Below, piece after piece: positions 1-5,073 of a DNA stretch of 8,053 nt. A program made the position numbers and the translations under genes. The stretch is from Cyclobacteriaceae bacterium (lineage in GTDB: Bacteria > Bacteroidota > Bacteroidia > Cytophagales > Cyclobacteriaceae): NCBI GenBank assembly GCA_030637245.1, contig DAOVVI010000055.1:1-8053 (forward strand), read 5' to 3'. The notes below the pieces were generated by a model that saw only the letters and a list, made by a program, of their open reading frames with translations, searched no databases and had not been told where the DNA came from. Numbering within the stretch: position 1 is the stretch's first letter; the number at the start of each line of letters is the position of its first letter.

Positions 1-1854
1 GCTTGCTATTAATCTAACTTCATGGGCAGAAATATTATACCTGTTAAAATCCAATGATTTTTGAGCATATTTAACTGCCTGATCATAGCTTTTCAAACGA
101 ACATATATTTCAGCCATTTGAGCGTAAGCGACTGACCTGTATTTAATTGATCTCGCAGCCCAACCAAATGATTCGAGGGCATTTATAAAATCTCCTTTTT
201 TACGATAGGATATCCCAGCCAGATAATTTGCCTGGTCATCGTAGGTGTTTTGCATTAAGGCGAGAGATGAAAAATGAAGTGATTTATTATATTCACCCCT
301 TCGAAAATGCAATTCGGATAATGCCAGCAAAGCTTCTTTATCAGATCCATCCTTATCAAGTAATTCACTGAATATCCTGAATGCTTTTTCATATGCCCGG
401 AAATTCATGGCGTCCTCTCCATCGTTAACCAATTGTTGGCGGTTCGAAATTTGTAGTTCCCTGGAAATCTCAAAGGGTCGTTTTATGATCAACGAATCTT
501 GCTTTGAAGTATAATATAGCTTTTTATCCCCGACAACTATTTCAAAGTCACTACCTGATTTTTTCGGAAAACTTTTAGTAAATACATCCATGGGATTCAT
601 TTTAAGAAGTTCTTTACTGGTGATCGCATTCCCTACTTTAATGTATAAAGTATCATTCAGGTTTTGTAGTGCATTTATCCCTATGGTTAAATTATCATTC
701 TTGTCTGTTAAGTTCAATACACCATAACGTGATGAGGTTGTCATTCCACCAATTTCCTTTATTGGAAACCATATTTCTTCCCAGCGATCGCTCAAATATG
801 GAGAAAATCCAACCTGACGATTTGGATTTTTATGTTTGCCCCGTGAAAATTGATTGAACAGGCGACCGGCCTGAAATTCAATATATTGCCCGTCGGTATC
901 TGTTAAAAGATCTTCCCAAATTCCTCCCTGGCGCGATAATGCCCATAACCATAATTTTTGTCCCGGCATTTCTTCATAGGCCGACCAGTGTCCAAAGCCA
1001 AAATGGTTATTATGATAATATCCGCCAAAGAAGTCTTCATACGACCCGACAACATGATACGATTTTGAAGGCCCGAAATTATTATTTTTATAAACAGATA
1101 TTTTCCTTCCTTCAGCATCCAAAGGCCATGTTTTCGGCTCGCCGCTATGTTTCAGGTATAAATTTCCCGGGCAATAGAATTCCAGATCTTCTGTAGCAAC
1201 CGCAGCGCCGGTCATCCAGTTGTAGTAGGATTGATTCAAAGATGTTGGATTATACCACAAAACATTTGTTTCAAAATATGCTTTATCAGCAGGCAGCCTG
1301 ACCTCAACTCTCCATTGGGTTCTGGATGCTAAATCCAGATTGCCCACAAAACAGCTTACGCTTCCATCCTCATTTTCCCGGATTAGATAATCAACTTTCG
1401 ATGCTGTGGATGGACTGTGCCCTATAATTCCAAAATTTAATTCAATACCTCCTGAAGTCCACGGACCTCTCATAGCGATGTTCCGGAATTTCATCACTTC
1501 ATTTCGATAGATAAATTCCTTTCCTGTGGATTTTTCTACTGCACCCCATATTTTCCCACCGGACTCCGGCAATACCCATACTATTATATAGTCATTTTCC
1601 AATCTGACAATTTTCCAGGATTCTTCCTTCCCCTGGTGGCTGTATCCTTCAAATTTGTTGTATGGATAAATTTTTGGATTGTCAGAAACAATAGGAACCG
1701 GACTTGGATCTGAATATGGATAGGTTGTTAGTACTTTCTGTTCTTCAGCAATGGTCGCCTTCTGGCCATTCCCAAACCGGGGAGTTAGCAAAAACAATAC
1801 GACAAAGTTTACAAAAATGAAGTGTCTTACATTGAGAATTAGTATTCCTTTCAT
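1..1854 (-). CDS. Secreted DUF5107 domain protein with C-terminal TPR repeats (3' end outside window)
   Basis: The reverse strand is open from an ATG at 1854-1852 to the window edge: 618 codons without a stop, so the C-terminus is missing. Residues 1-30 form a signal peptide (hydrophobic core about 12-24, cleavage probably near GNG-Q). Residues ~65-375 match DUF5107 by eye: a beta-sandwich-like stretch with VLPESGGKIWGAV (94-106), the hallmark RGPWTSGGIELNF (129-141) followed by GH (145-146), EDFFGGYYH (273-281), and WALSRQGGIWEDLL followed by QYIEFQAGRLFNQ (304-335). About four TPR units follow at ~474-609 (for example FRAYEKAFRIFSELLD, KSYDQAVKYAQKSLDF). DUF5107 proteins are usually longer, often with more TPRs, so several hundred residues may lie to the left. 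The domain resembles galactose-mutarotase-like sandwiches, which suggests carbohydrate binding or cleavage in the periplasm; the exact activity is not known to me. It is transcribed divergently from the paralog array. No Shine-Dalgarno is visible; the start is chosen because it gives a complete signal peptide. Confidence 0.9.
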   Translation of the reverse strand, partial: MKGILILNVRHFIFVNFVVLFLLTPRFGNGQKATIAEEQKVLTTYPYSDPSPVPIVSDNPKIYPYNKFEGYSHQGKEESWKIVRLENDYIIVWVLPESGGKIWGAVEKSTGKEFIYRNEVMKFRNIAMRGPWTSGGIELNFGIIGHSPSTASKVDYLIRENEDGSVSCFVGNLDLASRTQWRVEVRLPADKAYFETNVLWYNPTSLNQSYYNWMTGAAVATEDLEFYCPGNLYLKHSGEPKTWPLDAEGRKISVYKNNNFGPSKSYHVVGSYEDFFGGYYHNNHFGFGHWSAYEEMPGQKLWLWALSRQGGIWEDLLTDTDGQYIEFQAGRLFNQFSRGKHKNPNRQVGFSPYLSDRWEEIWFPIKEIGGMTTSSRYGVLNLTDKNDNLTIGINALQNLNDTLYIKVGNAITSKELLKMNPMDVFTKSFPKKSGSDFEIVVGDKKLYYTSKQDSLIIKRPFEISRELQISNRQQLVNDGEDAMNFRAYEKAFRIFSELLDKDGSDKEALLALSELHFRRGEYNKSLHFSSLALMQNTYDDQANYLAGISYRKKGDFINALESFGWAARSIKYRSVAYAQMAEIYVRLKSYDQAVKYAQKSLDFNRYNISAHEVRLIAS

Positions 1855-1991
1855 GGGTATAGATTTTAAAAGTAAAGTTGAACTAATAAGTTGGGAAATT
1901 ATAAACTATTAGAATCTAAAACAATTTGTATTTGGCTTGAATTTAGGTATTTTTAATACTTAGTAAAAAAGAACATTCGATGATCTTTCTT

Positions 1992-2048
1992 AAAAGGCTT
2001 TACGAAACCTTCAGCTCGTTTTTTTTGATTGGTTTTGCAAAGCCTTCT
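1992..2048. promoter_or_regulatory. Long imperfect inverted repeat (possible operator dyad or hairpin)
   Basis: The left arm, 1992-2009 (AAAAGGCTTTACGAAACC), pairs with the right arm, 2031-2048 (GGTTTTGCAAAGCCTTCT). Of 18 positions, 15 are Watson-Crick, one is a G-T wobble and two are mismatches. The 21-base loop (2010-2030) includes a run of eight Ts preceded by CG. It lies in the middle of the divergent gap, about 140 bases upstream of one start and about 90 upstream of the other. This suits a shared operator, a hairpin in one leader, or a small bidirectional terminator. Which of these is correct cannot be told from sequence alone. Confidence 0.55.
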
Positions 2049-2081
2049 TTAGTCTATTTTAATTGCAGCTACAGAAATTGG

Positions 2082-2110
2082 TTTGGCTTTTAAAATCTAT
2101 TTTTATTTTG
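2082..2110 (+). promoter_or_regulatory. Weak Bacteroidota-type promoter candidate for copy A
   Basis: TTTG at 2082-2085 is followed after 18 bases by TATTTTG at 2104-2110, which resembles the Bacteroidota consensus TTTG / TAnnTTTG but is one base short in the -7 element. Initiation would fall about 15-20 bases before the ATG at 2136, giving a short leader. In DNA this AT-rich, a chance match is quite possible. Confidence 0.3.
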
Positions 2111-2135
2111 AAATACACTTTAACTACTTCATAAA

Positions 2136-4814
2136 ATGCAAAAATATTTCTGCTCTCGTCTCATTTTAGTAATCCCTTTTTTCTTATTTAATTTTTTAGC
2201 AAGCGGCCAGAATATTGATGGCTTTCAACCTGGGCAAGATCATTCAATTTCAGTTCCGGATCATGTTATCGGTAATGAATTTCAATTTAACGGATACACC
2301 AATTACTGGCACGATACGTACAGCACATGGTATCGATATGGTAACCTCTACAAAATGGCCGTTCCCAATGTAGAAAAGACCATCCTGCAAAGCAAAGTGG
2401 ATATTGCCGAAGACATGGGTATTCCTGGCCTGCTCATGCAGGAAGGCTTTATAGATAATCTATTTTCCGGGCCTTATAGTGTTTTGGATCAACCTGACCA
2501 GGCTAATTTGGAGAATGCTATTGCAAAAGAAAATGTACTCATTTTTGTTGATCCCAATACAGAAACCGGGAAAAAGGTGACTGCAAAATTTCCATCTGAC
2601 AACATTTGGCCGGAAGTATTAAAAAGCCATCAGTATGATGCAACTGACCTGAAAAGAGCAGACGCCTTTTATCTTGAAAATGGAGACAGGAAACTTTTTG
2701 TCGTCAGTTCACCGGATGGAAAAACACGGGAACAGATAAAAAATCTCATTGCCAATACAAAAGATATAATTGAAAAATTTGATTTTCATAAAGGTTGGTT
2801 TGGCGCTTATACGCTACTCAATAGTGTGACATGTACAAAAGGGCATCCTTTGGAGGTGATCGGTACAGGTATGAATGAAGGGAACAGTTGGTTTGTGTTC
2901 GAGGGATACATGGATTTTTTGTCAAAAGATGAAATTACTGACTGGGTAAAAGAGGTAAAACTTCCCATTGTAACGGATGTGGGTGCCACCCAGGTGTATG
3001 GATGCAAGGATTATGATGGGTTTCAGATACAACAAATGTACGATGCAGAATCATGGGTTAATTTTGCAAGGGAGAAAGAGGGTTATGTGTTCCGGCAGGT
3101 CTGGGATACTCTTGCCGACCCGTTCCATTATGATGGGTATTTTGCCAACGAAGGGAACAAGGAACAAATTGATAGTGAAGATGTGCCGTTTGTTTTAAGA
3201 ACTGGCATGTTAAATATGAACGCTTTGTCAAGCATGGTGCTGTTCCTTGAAAAAGGCAAACAGCTGACCCGCGAAAATATGTGGGAGGCCATCCTCGACC
3301 GGCGCGAAGTGGGCGTTTTGGCACAAGGAAAAATGATGGGCCCTGCATTGTACCGCAATGCGTTGCAAATGCTATTGCTTGACAGGGTGTTTCTGGAAGA
3401 ATATTTTGGAGATCGTATTAATCTGCAAGCGGAAATTGAAGGTTATGAGTTGCAGGTGACAGTTTCAAATACCTCAGAAGTCCCCGTATCCGGAACTTTA
3501 GAATTCTCTCTAAATGAAAAGGTGAAAGTAAAGGGAAACTCATCGGTTTCTATAACCCTTCCTCCGGGAAGTTCAAAAACCCAGCTTTTTACCTTACAGC
3601 CAGGATCAAATGCAATGGACAATACAAACCCTGTTGCTGTACATTACAAATGGAATGGAAAAAAGAAAAGTACCCTGACTATGCTGGACTTACCCCCGGC
3701 CATTTCAGTCCACCGCCTTCTATATGGGCATACTCCAAAAGTAAGCTATCCGGTAACAATCCATAATTTTACAACTAAATCTTCTTTCCCTGTAAAAATT
3801 CAGGTAGTGGAGACTGATAATGAAAAGAAAGTAATCTTTAAAGCCTCACAAGCCTGCAATGCTGCAACGGGTACATTTCAGGATATGCTGTTTGAGTTAG
3901 ATTTGCCTGCCGGTAACTATAAAGTTAAGGTATCTGCCCTGGGAATTGATTATACATCGCAACTGGGAGTTGGCAAAGCTGAGGGAGCTCCTTATGCTTA
4001 TGAAATCGATTTGAATAATGATGGCGTGAACGAATACCGCATGGAAAATGACAGTGTTCAGATCACACTGCTTGCAACAGGTGCCAGGGTAATCGAATAT
4101 ATTATAAAGAGCCGCAACGATAATGTTCTGTTTAAACTCTGGCCAAAAAAAGCAATCGATGATAAGCGATCCTTCCGAAAAAAGGGATATTATCCATATG
4201 GGGGTTTTGAAGATTTTCTTGGTCAGGCCAGTATGGAGACCCATCAGGTATATACTGCTGAATTAGTTAAGAAGGAAGGAGATTATGTGCGGGTGAGAAT
4301 GTGGACAGATTACTTTGGCAATCGTATAGAAAAAACGTTTACCCTTTATGGCGATTCACCTCTATTGGAAGTGCGCTTCGCACTGACCTTTAAGAATCCG
4401 GAAGCAAATGTGCTAGGCCCGCAACCCATTCTTGAACTGGGGAAAAAACACTGGACAGAAGACGTGTTTATGGTTCCCGATGTAGATGGTATTGTTGAAT
4501 TGCGCATGAAGCCGGAAAAATACTATGGTCAGGCATTTTTAAATATTAAGGAAGGCTGGAATGCAGGCTACGATACCAAAGAAGATATTACTTTTGTAGG
4601 GGCATTTCCAGTAGATCAACCCTTGTTTTTGCACATGTGGATGAACCATCCCAGCAATGGAGATGCGCATCATTATTATACAGAATTTCAGCCTTGGCTG
4701 CCGATTTTTCAAAAGAGTACGATGTATTTTTCTTATTATCTCTGGGGAGCCGGTGGTCCATGGGAGAATGGTGTGAAAGATTTAAGAATGATGAATCTGA
4801 TTTCGACGAGATAA
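2136..4814 (+). CDS. Secreted multidomain protein of unknown family, paralog copy A (892 aa)
   Basis: I do not recognise a named family. Residues 1-24 are a signal peptide ending ASG-Q, so the protein is exported; there is no lipobox and no obvious C-terminal sorting domain. Residues ~45-425 form a highly conserved region of unknown fold with WHDTYSTWYRYGN (58-70), KVDIAEDMGIPG (87-98), HKGWFGAYTLLNSVTC (218-233), GMNEGN (245-250), TDVG (280-283), GCKDYDG (289-295), FRQVWDT (319-325), HYDGY (331-335) and WEAILDRREVGV (383-394). Cys233 and Cys290 are the only cysteines shared with copy B. Residues ~430-510 and ~520-605 look like two Ig-like beta domains (LPPGSSKTQLFTL; LDLPAGNYKVKVSALG). A calcium-loop-like DLNNDGVNEY (625-634) precedes a C-terminal beta-rich domain (~638-885: ITLLATGARVIEY, YYPYGGFEDFLGQ, TLYGDSPLLEVRF, WGAGGPWENG) resembling mutarotase-like supersandwiches. 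This suggests a periplasmic or surface glycan-active protein, possibly a new glycoside hydrolase. That is inference. Confidence 0.88.
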   Translation: MQKYFCSRLILVIPFFLFNFLASGQNIDGFQPGQDHSISVPDHVIGNEFQFNGYTNYWHDTYSTWYRYGNLYKMAVPNVEKTILQSKVDIAEDMGIPGLLMQEGFIDNLFSGPYSVLDQPDQANLENAIAKENVLIFVDPNTETGKKVTAKFPSDNIWPEVLKSHQYDATDLKRADAFYLENGDRKLFVVSSPDGKTREQIKNLIANTKDIIEKFDFHKGWFGAYTLLNSVTCTKGHPLEVIGTGMNEGNSWFVFEGYMDFLSKDEITDWVKEVKLPIVTDVGATQVYGCKDYDGFQIQQMYDAESWVNFAREKEGYVFRQVWDTLADPFHYDGYFANEGNKEQIDSEDVPFVLRTGMLNMNALSSMVLFLEKGKQLTRENMWEAILDRREVGVLAQGKMMGPALYRNALQMLLLDRVFLEEYFGDRINLQAEIEGYELQVTVSNTSEVPVSGTLEFSLNEKVKVKGNSSVSITLPPGSSKTQLFTLQPGSNAMDNTNPVAVHYKWNGKKKSTLTMLDLPPAISVHRLLYGHTPKVSYPVTIHNFTTKSSFPVKIQVVETDNEKKVIFKASQACNAATGTFQDMLFELDLPAGNYKVKVSALGIDYTSQLGVGKAEGAPYAYEIDLNNDGVNEYRMENDSVQITLLATGARVIEYIIKSRNDNVLFKLWPKKAIDDKRSFRKKGYYPYGGFEDFLGQASMETHQVYTAELVKKEGDYVRVRMWTDYFGNRIEKTFTLYGDSPLLEVRFALTFKNPEANVLGPQPILELGKKHWTEDVFMVPDVDGIVELRMKPEKYYGQAFLNIKEGWNAGYDTKEDITFVGAFPVDQPLFLHMWMNHPSNGDAHHYYTEFQPWLPIFQKSTMYFSYYLWGAGGPWENGVKDLRMMNLISTR

Positions 4815-4851
4815 ATTTAGTTCTTGGTGTCACTATTAGAGTTCAAATTAT

Positions 4852-5035
4852 TTACCACAGAGAACCCAGATATTTTACACAGAGTACTACAGAGTGGAAT
4901 TATATGAATGACAATGATATTACCGGAAAAAATCAATAGAATTAAGCGTGTTGTAAATGCCCGCCTGCCGGAGGGCAGGGATATTAACTCTGTGTTTTCT
5001 CAGTGTAGTCAAACTCTGTTGCCCTCTGTGGTTAA
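4852..5035. repeat. MITE-like inverted-repeat element made of CACAGAG motifs
   Basis: The gap between copies A and B is bounded by imperfect inverted arms. The left arm, 4852-4894, reads TTACCACAGAG and continues with CACAGAG (4878-4884) and TACAGAG (4888-4894). The right arm, 4986-5035, carries the complements CTCTGTG (4988-4994), CTCTGTT (5014-5020) and CTCTGTGGTTAA (5024-5035). The ~90-base centre holds a GC-rich hairpin. No coding capacity is visible. Intergenic clusters of CACAGAG words are familiar to me from environmental Bacteroidota genomes, but that is recollection rather than a search. It may be a non-autonomous mobile element or a structured intergenic repeat that inserted between, or accompanied, the duplicated genes. 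Confidence 0.65.
4964..4979. repeat. GC-rich hairpin at the centre of the repeat element
   Basis: CCTGCC (4964-4969) and GGCAGG (4974-4979) form a perfect 6-bp stem around the four-base loop GGAG. An alternative pairing of TGCCC (4958-4962) with GGGCA (4973-4977) overlaps it. The GC-richness contrasts with the AT-rich surroundings. No T-run follows, so it is not a convincing intrinsic terminator. It looks like a small dispersed palindrome rather than part of either gene. Confidence 0.6.
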
Positions 5036-5073
5036 AATTCAATTCACCCTACAATTTAATTAAGTCGAAAAAA

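Larger units (their letters stand above)
1855..2135. other. Divergent intergenic region between the DUF5107 gene and paralog copy A
   Basis: This is 281 bases of AT-rich non-coding DNA between two divergently transcribed secreted-protein genes, so it must hold both promoters. It contains a long imperfect inverted repeat at 1992-2048 and a weak plus-strand promoter candidate just before copy A (both listed separately). For the minus-strand gene only loose TTG/TATAAT-like words are visible around 1880-1915, too weak to call. No credible ORF or RNA gene is seen. Confidence 0.75.

Noticed and set aside
903..1118. Minus-strand ORF of 71 codons and plus-strand ORFs at 669-857 and 939-1196
   Set aside because: All lie inside the 618-codon DUF5107 reading frame, in other frames or on the opposite strand, and have no recognisable domain. 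They are shadows.
1861..1920. Promoter for the DUF5107 gene on the minus strand
   Set aside because: Only loose TTG and TATAAT-like words were found, and no convincing TAnnTTTG element at the right spacing. In DNA this AT-rich, such matches are expected by chance.
2807..3358. Several ORFs of 66-96 codons opposite or out of frame with copy A, with equivalents over copy B (5128-5395, 5906-6268)
   Set aside because: They recur at homologous places only because the paralogs are similar. The real frame is uninterrupted and domain-like, so these are shadows.
4637..4939. Plus-strand 100-codon ORF spanning the end of copy A into the gap
   Set aside because: It is an out-of-frame shadow of copy A continuing into the CACAGAG repeat. 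Its composition is not protein-like and it has no homology I recognise.
4964..4979. Rho-independent terminator for copy A
   Set aside because: The GC hairpin lies 150 bases after the stop and has no following T-run. It belongs to the intergenic repeat.
4856..5030. CRISPR array from the recurring CACAGAG words
   Set aside because: The repeated words are 7 bases long, irregularly spaced and inverted between the two arms. There are no repeats of CRISPR length and no regular spacers.
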